Origin: Geobacteraceae bacterium
Lineage (GTDB): Bacteria > Desulfobacterota > Desulfuromonadia > Geobacterales > Geobacteraceae
Length of the DNA: 17,682 bases
Assembly: GCA_012797715.1 (NCBI GenBank)
Contig: JAAZOO010000560.1
Span: forward strand, 1-17,682
Direction of reading: 5' to 3'
Shown here: positions 6,705 through 15,948 of the stretch, piece by piece
Numbering within the stretch: the first letter of the stretch is position 1
How the letters are laid out: the number at the start of each line of letters is the position of its first letter
Notes under the pieces: generated by a model
Seen by the model: only the letters and a program-made list of their open reading frames with translations
Told to the model about the DNA's origin: nothing
Database searches by the model: none
Program-made: the position numbers and the translations under genes

Positions 6705-8216
6705 ATGGAACTCAGAGCGGAAGAAATCAGCGAGATTATCAGAAAGCAGATTGAGGGCTACGGTAAGGAGATAGAGGTGGCCGAGACAGGCACCATCATC
6801 TCGGTAGGGGACGGGATTGCCCGCATCCACGGCCTTGCGAAGGCAATGGCGGGAGAGCTTCTGGAGTTTCCGGGCGGCGTTTCCGGCATGGTTCTGAATC
6901 TCGAAGAGGGGAATGTGGGTGCCGCGATCCTCGGTGAAGACAATGAAAACATCAAAGAGGGCGCCCAGGTGAAGCGGACGGGAAAGATTGTCCAGGTTCC
7001 CGTGGGCGATGCCCTGGTGGGGCGTGTCGTCAACGCCATCGGCCAGCCGGTTGACGGCAAGGGTCCCATAGCAACCAAGGACTTCCGCCAGGTGGAGGTG
7101 AAGGCACCCGGAATCGTCAAGCGGAAATCGGTCCACCAGCCGATGCAGACCGGGATCAAGGCGGTCGATTCCATGGTCCCCATCGGCCGCGGGCAGCGCG
7201 AGCTGATCATCGGGGACCGGCAGACCGGCAAGACCGCCATCGCCATCGACACCATCATCAACCAGAAGGGCGGGGACGTCATCTGTATCTACGTGGCCAT
7301 CGGCCAGAAACTCTCCACGGTTGCCCAGGTGGTCAACAAGCTGCGCGAGCACGGAGCAATGGACTACACCATCGTCGTTTCCGCATCCGCGGCAGAGTCG
7401 GCGCCGCTCCAGTTCATCGCTCCCTACGCCGGCGTCACCATGGGTGAATACTTCCGCGATAACGGCAGGCACGCCCTTATCATCTATGACGACCTCTCCA
7501 AACAGGCCGTGGCCTATCGCCAGCTCTCGCTTCTACTCCGTCGGCCCCCCGGACGTGAAGCATACCCCGGCGACGTCTTCTACCTCCACAGCCGCCTCCT
7601 GGAACGGGCTGCCAAACTGTCCGACGAATGCGGCGCCGGTTCGCTGACCGCCCTGCCCATTATCGAGACCCAGGCGGGCGACGTTTCCGCATATATACCG
7701 ACAAACGTCATTTCCATCACGGACGGCCAGATTTACCTGGAGAGCGACCTGTTCTATTCCGGCGTCCGCCCGGCCATCAACGTCGGCCTCTCCGTTTCCC
7801 GCGTCGGCGGCGCGGCCCAGGTCAAGGCCATGAAGCAGGTTGCCGGCACGCTCCGCCTCAACCTGGCACAGTACCGGGAAATGGCGGCCTTCGCACAGTT
7901 CGGCTCCGACCTGGACAAGGCCACCCAGATGCAGCTGGCCCTGGGTGAGCGGCTCGTGGAGATTCTCAAGCAACCCCAGTACCGTCCCCTGCCCTTCGAA
8001 AAACAGGTGCTTATCATCTTTGCTGCCAACAACGGCTATGTGGACGAGTACCCTGTCTCCTCCCTTGCACGGTACGAATCGGAGCTCTATTCCTTCTTCG
8101 ACCTGCGCAAATCGGACGTTCTCAACGAAATTCGCGAGAAGAAGACAATCGATGACGTGCTCAGGGGCAAGATGGTCGCCGCCCTGGATGAATTCAAGAA
8201 AGAATTCACAGTCTAG
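6705..8216 (+). CDS. atpA: F-type ATP synthase alpha subunit
   Basis: Alpha forms the non-catalytic nucleotide sites of the F1 hexamer and supplies the arginine finger to the beta catalytic sites. The 503-residue protein carries the N-terminal beta-barrel domain, Walker A GDRQTGKT (170-177), LLRRPPGREAYPGDVFY, VISITDGQ and SVSRVGGAAQ, which contains the arginine equivalent to E. coli alpha-Arg376. It ends DEFKKEFTV. The ATG at 6705 gives the usual MELRAEEISEII start. A GTG at 6699 (adding two residues) has a somewhat better spaced AAGGGG and cannot be excluded. The position before STVAQ is Leu203, often Arg in other bacteria but Ala in E. coli, so this is not alarming. It lies 9 bases after atpH. 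Confidence 0.97.
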   Translation: MELRAEEISEIIRKQIEGYGKEIEVAETGTIISVGDGIARIHGLAKAMAGELLEFPGGVSGMVLNLEEGNVGAAILGEDNENIKEGAQVKRTGKIVQVPVGDALVGRVVNAIGQPVDGKGPIATKDFRQVEVKAPGIVKRKSVHQPMQTGIKAVDSMVPIGRGQRELIIGDRQTGKTAIAIDTIINQKGGDVICIYVAIGQKLSTVAQVVNKLREHGAMDYTIVVSASAAESAPLQFIAPYAGVTMGEYFRDNGRHALIIYDDLSKQAVAYRQLSLLLRRPPGREAYPGDVFYLHSRLLERAAKLSDECGAGSLTALPIIETQAGDVSAYIPTNVISITDGQIYLESDLFYSGVRPAINVGLSVSRVGGAAQVKAMKQVAGTLRLNLAQYREMAAFAQFGSDLDKATQMQLALGERLVEILKQPQYRPLPFEKQVLIIFAANNGYVDEYPVSSLARYESELYSFFDLRKSDVLNEIREKKTIDDVLRGKMVAALDEFKKEFTV

Positions 8217-8236
8217 ACAAGGACGGTATCATCCCC

Positions 8237-9109
8237 ATGGCAAGCCTGAAAAATATTCGGAAGCGGATAAATTCGGTCAAGAATACACGGCAGATCACCA
8301 AGGCCATGAAAATGGTCGCCGCCGCAAAACTGCGTCGCGCCCAGGAAAACGTCCTGGCGGCGCGCCCCTATGCCGAGAAACTCGCCGAGGTCCTGCAGCG
8401 GCTTGCGGGGAGCGGCGGCGAAGGGGTGGGACCCCTTGCGCGGAGGGAAAAAACGGAACAGGGAGAGAGGGCGCTTCTCATCGTCGTCAGCTCCGACCGC
8501 GGGTTGTGCGGCGGCTTCAATGCCAACATCTCCAAGGCAGCGGAAGGCTTTCTCCGGGAGAACGCGACGCGCTTTGCCGATATCTCCCTGATAACCATTG
8601 GACGCAAGTCCCACGAGTACCTGCGCAGTCGCGCATCCATCAGGAAGAACTACTCCAACATCCTGTCCACCCTCAACTACCAGACCGCCGCCTTGATTGC
8701 CCAGGAGGTGATCGAGGGCTTTCTGGGCAACGAGTATGATTCCGTCTATCTCCTCTACAACGCGTTCAAGAGCGTGCTGTCTCAGACCATAACCCTGAAG
8801 CAGCTCCTTCCCATCCAGCCCCCGGAGGGGGCGGAGGAGGAGTTCCACCCGGAGGCGCTCTACGAGCCGTCCCGGGAGGAGCTGCTCGCCGAACTGTTCC
8901 CCAAGAACATAGAAGTGCAACTGTTCCACGCCATGCTCGAATCGGTCGCTTCCGAGCACGGGGCGCGCATGACGGCAATGGACAGCGCAACGAAGAACGC
9001 CAACGAGATGATAGGCAAGCTCACCCTGCAGTACAACCGCGCACGGCAGGCCGCCATCACTACGGAGCTCATGGAGATCATCTCCGGCGCCGAATCCATC
9101 AAGGGATGA
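8237..9109 (+). CDS. atpG: F-type ATP synthase gamma subunit
   Basis: Gamma is the central rotor shaft that turns inside the alpha/beta hexamer and couples proton flow to catalysis. The 290-residue protein starts MASLKNIRKRINSVKNTRQITKAMKMVAAAKLRRAQ, the conserved N-terminal coiled-coil helix, split here for length: MASLKNIRKR to KLRRAQ at 1-37. It contains SSDRGLCGGFNANI in the central domain. It ends with the conserved C-terminal helix (RMTAMDSATKNANEMI then QAAITTELMEIISGAES). The start lies 20 bases after atpA, with AAGGAC about 12 bases upstream. It is followed by an unusually long gap (81 bases) before atpD that holds a hairpin. Confidence 0.97.
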   Translation: MASLKNIRKRINSVKNTRQITKAMKMVAAAKLRRAQENVLAARPYAEKLAEVLQRLAGSGGEGVGPLARREKTEQGERALLIVVSSDRGLCGGFNANISKAAEGFLRENATRFADISLITIGRKSHEYLRSRASIRKNYSNILSTLNYQTAALIAQEVIEGFLGNEYDSVYLLYNAFKSVLSQTITLKQLLPIQPPEGAEEEFHPEALYEPSREELLAELFPKNIEVQLFHAMLESVASEHGARMTAMDSATKNANEMIGKLTLQYNRARQAAITTELMEIISGAESIKG

Positions 9110-9155
9110 ACCGTCTCCGGCCGAAGACAGCCGGGAGGTAACGATTATACAGTAC

Positions 9156-9172
9156 GGTCCGCCGGGCGGACC
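9156..9172 (+). promoter_or_regulatory. Intercistronic hairpin just upstream of the atpD ribosome-binding site
   Basis: GGTCCG (9156-9161) pairs perfectly with CGGACC (9167-9172) around CCGGG. It stands 3 bases before the GGGAGGA ribosome-binding sequence of atpD. There is no T tract, so it is not a terminator. It could affect mRNA stability or the rate of beta-subunit translation; this function is inferred. Confidence 0.5.
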
Positions 9173-9190
9173 GCGGGAGGAAAGAACCAG

Positions 9191-10603
<1,413 letters not shown>

Positions 10604-10613
10604 GCGTGTCGTG

Positions 10614-10650
10614 TCGGGCGTTGCGGGGAGAGGGGTAAGTCCCTGCCCGA
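10614..10650 (+). promoter_or_regulatory. Intercistronic stem-loop between atpD and atpC
   Basis: TCGGGC (10614-10619) pairs with GCCCGA (10645-10650), and AGGG (10631-10634) with CCCT (10641-10644) inside it. It begins 11 bases after the atpD stop and lies before the AAAAGGA ribosome-binding site of atpC. No T tract follows. It may set the relative amount of epsilon or protect the upstream mRNA; function inferred. Confidence 0.4.
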
Positions 10651-10674
10651 ATGAATGGCGAAAAGGATCAACAG

Positions 10675-11091
10675 ATGGCCGAAAAACTACATCTTGAACT
10701 GGTTACTCCCTATAAGAAGATCCTGTCTGAGGAAGTGGACATGGTCACCGCGACCGGGAGTCTCGGAGAATTCGGCGTGCTTCCGGGGCATGCCTCGTTC
10801 CTCACCTCCCTGAAGATTGGTGAGCTCACCTATGTGCAGGGTGGCGTGGTTCATCACCTGGCACTGAACTGGGGCTACTTCGAGGTTGCAAACGATCGGG
10901 TTTCCATCCTGGTGGAGACCGCGGAGAGGGCCGACGAGATCGATCTGGAGCGGGCCAGGGCCGCCCTGGGCAGGGCGGAGGAGGCGCTGAAGAAGCTGAC
11001 CAGGGAAGACAAGGAATTTATCGCCCAGGAGGCGGCGCTCCAGCGGGCGCTCATCCGCATGCAGGTGGCGGCAAAGGCCGCTCGAAAATGA
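10675..11091 (+). CDS. atpC: F-type ATP synthase epsilon subunit
   Basis: Epsilon binds the gamma shaft and the c ring, and inhibits ATP hydrolysis through its C-terminal helices. The 138-residue protein begins MAEKLHLELVTPYKKILSEE. It has the conserved LGEFGVLPGHASFLTSL and the beta-sandwich up to about 85, then two charged helices (ETAERADEIDLERARAAL onward) ending AAKAARK. The ATG at 10675 was chosen over one at 10651 because it has AAAAGGA 7 bases upstream and matches the family start. It is the last gene of the operon, followed 29 bases later by a strong terminator. Confidence 0.95.
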   Translation: MAEKLHLELVTPYKKILSEEVDMVTATGSLGEFGVLPGHASFLTSLKIGELTYVQGGVVHHLALNWGYFEVANDRVSILVETAERADEIDLERARAALGRAEEALKKLTREDKEFIAQEAALQRALIRMQVAAKAARK

Positions 11092-11120
11092 GACACGACC
11101 GGCAGGGAGCACAACAGAGA

Positions 11121-11147
11121 AGAGCGGGGAATCCCGCTCTTTTTTTT
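11121..11147 (+). terminator. Rho-independent terminator of the atp operon
   Basis: AGAGCGGG (11121-11128) pairs perfectly with CCCGCTCT (11133-11140) around GAAT and is followed by an unbroken T run to 11147. It lies 29 bases after the atpC stop and is the clearest terminator in the window. Confidence 0.95.
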
Positions 11148-11241
11148 GCGTGCAGAAGCTCCGTGTGCGGTTTCACGCCGATTCTGCGGCTGGGGACATC
11201 ACCGGCCCGCCCAGGATCGCCTCCGCCTGCCGGTATTTCCT

Positions 11242-11452
11242 GTCCCTCCAGGAAACTCCGGAGGGGGACCAGCGATCCCGACTGTTACCTTCCGGTAATC
11301 TTCCCGTACCACCTCTGTGGCAAACTTCTGCAATCTCATTAACGTTATGCTCTTGTAGACGGAGGTTTTTTGTGTTACATAAGCCAAAAGACATGGATTA
11401 ATGAAAAAAGGCAGCCGCATCCCAGTGCCCGGTTCCTTCCCGGGCGGTGGGA
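11242..11452 (+). other. Hairpin-rich non-coding leader region before the PilZ gene
   Basis: The stretch 11148-11598 has no credible gene but several stem-loops. GTCCCTCC/GGAGGGGGAC spans 11242-11269 with a bulge. TTACC/GGTAA spans 11285-11298. The long hairpin TCCCA-GCCCGG / CCGGGC-TGGGA (11420-11452) has a small symmetric internal loop. An A/T-rich segment at 11330-11410 could hold a promoter (for example around TTGTAG at 11353 or TTGTGT at 11370), but no good -10 partner is seen. I could not match the structure to the c-di-GMP-I (GEMM) riboswitch core or to another known riboswitch. Confidence 0.35.
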
Positions 11453-11598
11453 CAAGGACGTAGGGAATGTTCGCGGTTGAGTCATGAGACGGGACCGCAG
11501 AAAAACGGGGGCGCCCTGCCGTGCTGAAGGCCGAGAGCAGCGAGAAAGAGCGAATCGTAGCGGGTCACCGGCAGTCCCCTCCCGTTGCGTCCCCCTCC

Positions 11599-13596
11599 AT
11601 GGTGAAAAAGCGCGATGTGGGCATGAAGCACCTCATCAACCGGCTCAACCATCTGCACTTCAACGACAGCTCCATCATCGTCAATCTGGCCCATGCGAAA
11701 TACAAGACAACCGTTTCGCTGCGCGCCAAGCCCCTCCCCTGTCTCGACGGCTACCTGGAGTGCGTCTGGCTGGATGCCCCGGCGGTGACGCACAAACTGC
11801 AGACCTATACCTACCTCAACTTCATCGCTCCCGACCCCCGGCAGCCGCTTCTCGTTGAAGCGCGCCTCATCTCCATCAGCGCCGAAGGCATCAGTTTCCA
11901 GCTTCCCGATGTCTGCCATGAAATCGGAAGCCGCCGCATTACCCGGCATTCCTGCGAAGATGTTCAGGTCCGGTGCGTTCAGAACGGTATCCTGTTCCGC
12001 GGCAGGCTCCTGGACTTCAGTCCCGTTTCGTTCCGCCTCGAGATACGGAACGAGTCTCCGTCCTCCTTTCACTGGATCAATCCCGAGATTCCCGTTCACC
12101 TGATTTTCGAGAAGGGGGGCGAGGTGCTCTATTCGGGCGACTGCCGTGTCGTCAGGCAGGATAACGGGCAGAGAGTCCGGACCCTGGTCGTTGCACCCGA
12201 AGGAAATCGGATCCGGCGCTTCCGGCCGAAGGAATTCAGGAGCAGCCGCCATACGCTGGTTCCGTCTCCCAATGTGATTTTTTACGATCCCCTGAGCGGG
12301 AAGATGGTCAATCTGAAGACCGTCGATCTGTCCGGTTCCGGTTTTGCCGTTGAGGAGGATGAGGAGACCTCCGTTCTCGTTCCGGGAAAGATTATTCCGG
12401 AGGTACAGATTGATTTCGCCAACGTCACGGTATTCACCTGCAGGGCGCAGGTCATCTACAGGAATGCCAGGAAGGAGCCGGATGGGAACGTCACCATCCG
12501 CTGCGGTCTCGTCATTCTCGACATGGATATCCGGGATCACGTGCGCCTCCTCGCGCTGCTCCATCAGGCGGCGGATCAGAACACCTATGTCTGCAACAGG
12601 GTGAACCTGGAATCACTGTGGGACCTTTTCTTCGAAACAGGCTTTCTCTACCCCCGGAAGTACGCCTTCCTCCAGGCGCACAGGGATCAGTTCCGGGACA
12701 CGTATGCCAGGCTTTATACCCAGAATCCCCACATTGCCCGGCATTTCGTGTACCAGAAGGACGGCACGATTCTCGGGCACATTGCGATGGTGCGTTTCTA
12801 CGAGAATACGTGGCTCATCCATCACCATGCCGCCAGGAAATCGGTCATGACCGGTGCCGGTCTGGTGGTGCTCGAGCAGTTGAGCCGCTCGATTATCGAT
12901 ACCCGCAACCTCCTGTCCGCCCATATGAATTTTCTTATCAGCTATTTCCGCCCCGATAATAAGTTTCCCAGCCGGGTATTCGGCGCCTTCGCCAAGGAGT
13001 TGAACGATCCGAAGGGGTGTTCCGTCGATACGTTCGCCTACTTCCACTTCCGGAAAAGGGCGCCGGCCGACTGGGGTGTCTCCGGCCCTTGGGAACTGGT
13101 GAAAACCGACCGCAACGACCTGGAGGAACTGGAGGATTTCTACCGGCACGAGTCGGGCGGTTTGATGATTCACGCCCTTGACCTGGCGCCGGACATGCTG
13201 GGAGCCGAGACTCTGACAGGGGAGTACCGGAAGATCGGGTTCAAGAAGGAACGGCGTCTCTATTCCGTGAAAAAGAGCGGCATGCTCAAGGCCGTTATCA
13301 TGGCGGATGTGTCCGATACGGGTCTCAATATGTCGGACCTGACCAATTCGCTGAAAGTATTCATTGTGGACGGGGACGGGTTTCGAGGCGACACCTTCAG
13401 CATGATTCTGTCCCTCGTTTCCGCCAAATTCGAGGGGGAGGAGGTGCCCGTTCTCGTATACCCCTACTCCTACCTGGACAGGAATGCGATACCGTACGAA
13501 AAACTGTATACCCTCTTTGCGATAGACACCCAGTATTCGGATGACTATTTCCGCCATCTGACATGGATGAAAAGGTTCGCGAAGAGGGCCTGCTGA
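11599..13596 (+). CDS. Large YcgR/PilZ-type protein with tandem PilZ segments and a GNAT-like C-terminal half
   Basis: This is probably a c-di-GMP-responsive effector, with no specific function recognised. From the ATG at 11599 it has 665 residues. Residues about 10-105 look like a YcgR-type N-terminal beta domain. Residues about 112-175 look like a first PilZ segment, with RRITR (112-116) giving RxxxR but DFSPVS (139-144) ending in Ser instead of the Gly of DxSxxG. A second PilZ segment (about 207-320) has FRSSR (213-217, only RxxR) and an intact DLSGSG (243-248). Residues about 330-660 have alternating strands and helices such as DGTILGHIAMVRF that suggest one or two GNAT-like acyltransferase folds; this is a tentative reading. 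No membrane segment or signal peptide is visible. The start is uncertain: GTG 11521 and ATG 11623 are in frame and none has a good Shine-Dalgarno. It lies 18 bases upstream of the HD-GYP gene, so they are likely cotranscribed. Confidence 0.85.
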   Translation: MVKKRDVGMKHLINRLNHLHFNDSSIIVNLAHAKYKTTVSLRAKPLPCLDGYLECVWLDAPAVTHKLQTYTYLNFIAPDPRQPLLVEARLISISAEGISFQLPDVCHEIGSRRITRHSCEDVQVRCVQNGILFRGRLLDFSPVSFRLEIRNESPSSFHWINPEIPVHLIFEKGGEVLYSGDCRVVRQDNGQRVRTLVVAPEGNRIRRFRPKEFRSSRHTLVPSPNVIFYDPLSGKMVNLKTVDLSGSGFAVEEDEETSVLVPGKIIPEVQIDFANVTVFTCRAQVIYRNARKEPDGNVTIRCGLVILDMDIRDHVRLLALLHQAADQNTYVCNRVNLESLWDLFFETGFLYPRKYAFLQAHRDQFRDTYARLYTQNPHIARHFVYQKDGTILGHIAMVRFYENTWLIHHHAARKSVMTGAGLVVLEQLSRSIIDTRNLLSAHMNFLISYFRPDNKFPSRVFGAFAKELNDPKGCSVDTFAYFHFRKRAPADWGVSGPWELVKTDRNDLEELEDFYRHESGGLMIHALDLAPDMLGAETLTGEYRKIGFKKERRLYSVKKSGMLKAVIMADVSDTGLNMSDLTNSLKVFIVDGDGFRGDTFSMILSLVSAKFEGEEVPVLVYPYSYLDRNAIPYEKLYTLFAIDTQYSDDYFRHLTWMKRFAKRAC

Positions 13597-13614
13597 AAGC
13601 AACCGGGAACGCTT

Positions 13615-15891
13615 ATGGAATCATCCGAAGAAAAAATTGATGTCCCCCTGTACAACAGCCGCATCATCGACGCCTTCCTCAAGCTGGTAAAGAGAAGGTA
13701 CCACCATGTGGATGTGGCCGATCTCCTGAGTTACGCGGGGATGAATCTGTATGAAATTTCCGATCAGGGCCACTGGTTTACCCAGCGGCAGATAGACCTT
13801 TTCCACGAAAGACTGGTCCAGCTCACGGAGAACGAGCATATCGCCCGCGAGGCGGGACAGTATGCGGGATCCCCCGAGTCCAGCGGGGTCATGCGGCAGT
13901 TCTTTCTCGGCCTTGTGGGGCCCCTGAAGGCCTACGAGATGATCGGCAAGGGGGCCCTGAACTTCACCCGCTCATCCGTGTATACGGCGCGCAAGCTGGC
14001 CGAAAACAAGGTGGAAATTACCGTCACCCCTGCTCAGGGAGTGCGGGAAAAGCCGTTCCAGTGTGAAAACAGAATCGGGATCTTTGAGGCGATTCTCAAG
14101 CTGTTTACTACGGATTTGCCGGATATCCAGCACCCTGAATGCATGTTCCGGGGCGGGAAGGTGTGCCGGTACATAGTCAGCTGGAGGCCCACCCGGTCGG
14201 ATACCGTGAGGAAAATTCGCAATTACGGCGTCTTCCTGTTGCTGGCCGCCTTTCTCGCTCTCGCGCTCGCAACCCCGTCCGTTTCCCTCCGGTGGCCGGC
14301 TTCCCTGTTTCTCATGGTCATTCTTTTCCTGAGCTGGCAGGTGAAAAGGCTGGAAACCGCGGAGCTGAACGCTGCAATCGGCAACCTGCGGGATTCCACC
14401 GACAAGCTGCTGGAGCAGATCAACATCAATTACAATAATATCCTCATCGCCAACGAGGTGGGCCAGGCGGTAAACCGCTACTCCCACCTGGATGAAATAC
14501 TGGAGAACGTTATCCAGGTTCTGGAAAAAAGGCTGAATTACGATCGGGGGATGATTCTCCTGGCGAACCGGGCCAAGACCAGTCTCCAGTTCCGCTCCGG
14601 GTTCGGGTACTCGAAAGAGCTGGAGACCCTCATGCAGAACACCTCCTTTCATCTGGATCGTCCTGAGTCCAAAGGGGTCTTTGTCATCTCTTTCCGGGAA
14701 CAGAAGCCTTTTCTCGTGAATCAGTTCGATGAAATCAGCTCCGACCTGTCGGCCCACAGCATCGCTTTCGCCCGGAAGCTGGGAGCGCAGTCCTTTGTGG
14801 TGTGCCCCATCGTCTGTGAAGGAGAATCCATCGGCATCCTTGTGGTCGATAATATCGCTACCAAGAAGCCCCTTATCCAGAGCGACATGGGCCTTCTGAT
14901 GGGCATTGCGTCCGTTGTGGGGATCAGCATACGGAATGCGGTTCTCAATGAAGCCAAGGAGAGGCAGTTCAAGTCGACCCTGCAGGCTCTGGCCGCAAGC
15001 ATCGACGCGCGCGACACCATGACGGCGGGCCATGCGGAAAAGGTTACCGAGTACGCCCTGGGCATTTGCCGTGAGCTGGGCATGTCCAAGGACTACTGCG
15101 AGGTAATCCGGGTTGCTTCCCTGTTTCACGACTACGGCAAGATAGGCATTCCCGACGCCATCCTGAAAAAGGAGGGGAGATTGACGGAGGACGAGTACCG
15201 GCAGGTGCAGTCCCATGTGGAGAAGACCAGGGAGATTCTGGAGCAGATTAACTTCGAGGGGATTTACCGGGATGTCCCCGAGATCGCGGGCAGCCACCAC
15301 GAGAAGATCGACGGCACCGGGTACCCGAAAGGGCTCAAGGGGAGTGAAATCCCCTTCGGGTCCAAGATAATCGCCGTCGCCGACTTCTTTGAAGCGATTA
15401 CGTCCAAGCGACACTACCGCGAGCCCATGCCTTTCAGGACCGCGAAGCGGCTGCTGGAGGAACGGGTCGGCACGCACTTCGAGAAGAAGGTCGTGTCCGC
15501 ATTTTTTGCCTATCTTGAGAAAAACGGCGCGACGGTCCTGGAAGAAGAACTCCCCCCCCTCCACGCGCGGGAACCCCGCTTCAGGAGGGTGCCGTGCCGG
15601 ACGCCGGTGTCGTTCCGCGTCAACGGCAGGACGGCGTCCGGGACCAGCGCGGACATCAGCACCAAGGGTATGTATGTGGAGGGCGAGGAAAACATTCCTG
15701 AGGGGAGTCTCATAGACCTTACCTTTTCACTGCCCGGCTCCGGGGCAATGACGATCCAGGTCAAAGGGCGCGTCGCGTGGGTGAACAGCGGCAAGAGACG
15801 CCTGAAGCCGGTGTTTTCCACCGGGTTCGGGGTCGAATTCCTGGACGCGGATCCGGTGGGGGGACTGCTCCAGTCGTATGTGGAGGCATGA
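13615..15891 (+). CDS. Membrane HD-GYP c-di-GMP phosphodiesterase with V4R-like sensor, GAF and C-terminal PilZ domains
   Basis: HD-GYP enzymes hydrolyse c-di-GMP to pGpG/GMP. This 758-residue protein has a cytosolic N-terminal region (about 1-190) resembling V4R/4-vinyl-reductase-type small-molecule domains, ending in ECMFRGGKVCRYIV with Cys176 and Cys184. Two membrane helices follow (about 204-220 and 226-243), then a short coiled segment, a GAF domain (about 285-445) and HD-GYP (about 453-640). The metal and active-site residues are present: Asp464, His473, His505-Asp506, Lys509, His534, His561-His562-Glu563, GYP (569-571) and Asp590. A C-terminal PilZ domain (about 652-750) has RVPCR (658-662, RxxxR) and DISTKG (680-685, DxSxxG), so c-di-GMP binding looks intact. 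An active enzyme with its own c-di-GMP receptor suggests product or substrate feedback. The start ATG is 18 bases after the previous gene, with a weak CGGGAA ribosome-binding site. Confidence 0.93.
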   Translation: MESSEEKIDVPLYNSRIIDAFLKLVKRRYHHVDVADLLSYAGMNLYEISDQGHWFTQRQIDLFHERLVQLTENEHIAREAGQYAGSPESSGVMRQFFLGLVGPLKAYEMIGKGALNFTRSSVYTARKLAENKVEITVTPAQGVREKPFQCENRIGIFEAILKLFTTDLPDIQHPECMFRGGKVCRYIVSWRPTRSDTVRKIRNYGVFLLLAAFLALALATPSVSLRWPASLFLMVILFLSWQVKRLETAELNAAIGNLRDSTDKLLEQININYNNILIANEVGQAVNRYSHLDEILENVIQVLEKRLNYDRGMILLANRAKTSLQFRSGFGYSKELETLMQNTSFHLDRPESKGVFVISFREQKPFLVNQFDEISSDLSAHSIAFARKLGAQSFVVCPIVCEGESIGILVVDNIATKKPLIQSDMGLLMGIASVVGISIRNAVLNEAKERQFKSTLQALAASIDARDTMTAGHAEKVTEYALGICRELGMSKDYCEVIRVASLFHDYGKIGIPDAILKKEGRLTEDEYRQVQSHVEKTREILEQINFEGIYRDVPEIAGSHHEKIDGTGYPKGLKGSEIPFGSKIIAVADFFEAITSKRHYREPMPFRTAKRLLEERVGTHFEKKVVSAFFAYLEKNGATVLEEELPPLHAREPRFRRVPCRTPVSFRVNGRTASGTSADISTKGMYVEGEENIPEGSLIDLTFSLPGSGAMTIQVKGRVAWVNSGKRRLKPVFSTGFGVEFLDADPVGGLLQSYVEA

Positions 15892-15948
15892 ACACGCCCG
15901 GCTTTCCAGTGGAGATGGGGCGCGGGCTTCCGGCCCGGTGCCGCCGCG

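Noticed and set aside
7305..7322. Leu203 in the alpha subunit where many bacteria have Arg (GQK-R-STVAQ).
   Set aside because: E. coli has Ala at this position, so it is a variable site; unlike the beta change it does not hit an invariant catalytic residue.
11318..11332. Sigma54-like sequence TGGCA ... TGCAA upstream of the PilZ gene.
   Set aside because: The distance between the GG and GC elements is one base shorter than the strict sigma54 spacing, and the -12 TTGC is incomplete.
11148..11598. c-di-GMP-I (GEMM) riboswitch before the PilZ gene.
   Set aside because: The characteristic conserved core with its GNRA tetraloop and tetraloop receptor could not be found by eye; only generic hairpins are present.
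13972..15564. A 530-codon minus-strand open frame opposite the HD-GYP gene.
   Set aside because: It is the antisense shadow of an intact, well-conserved multi-domain gene, with no ribosome-binding site or domain signal of its own.
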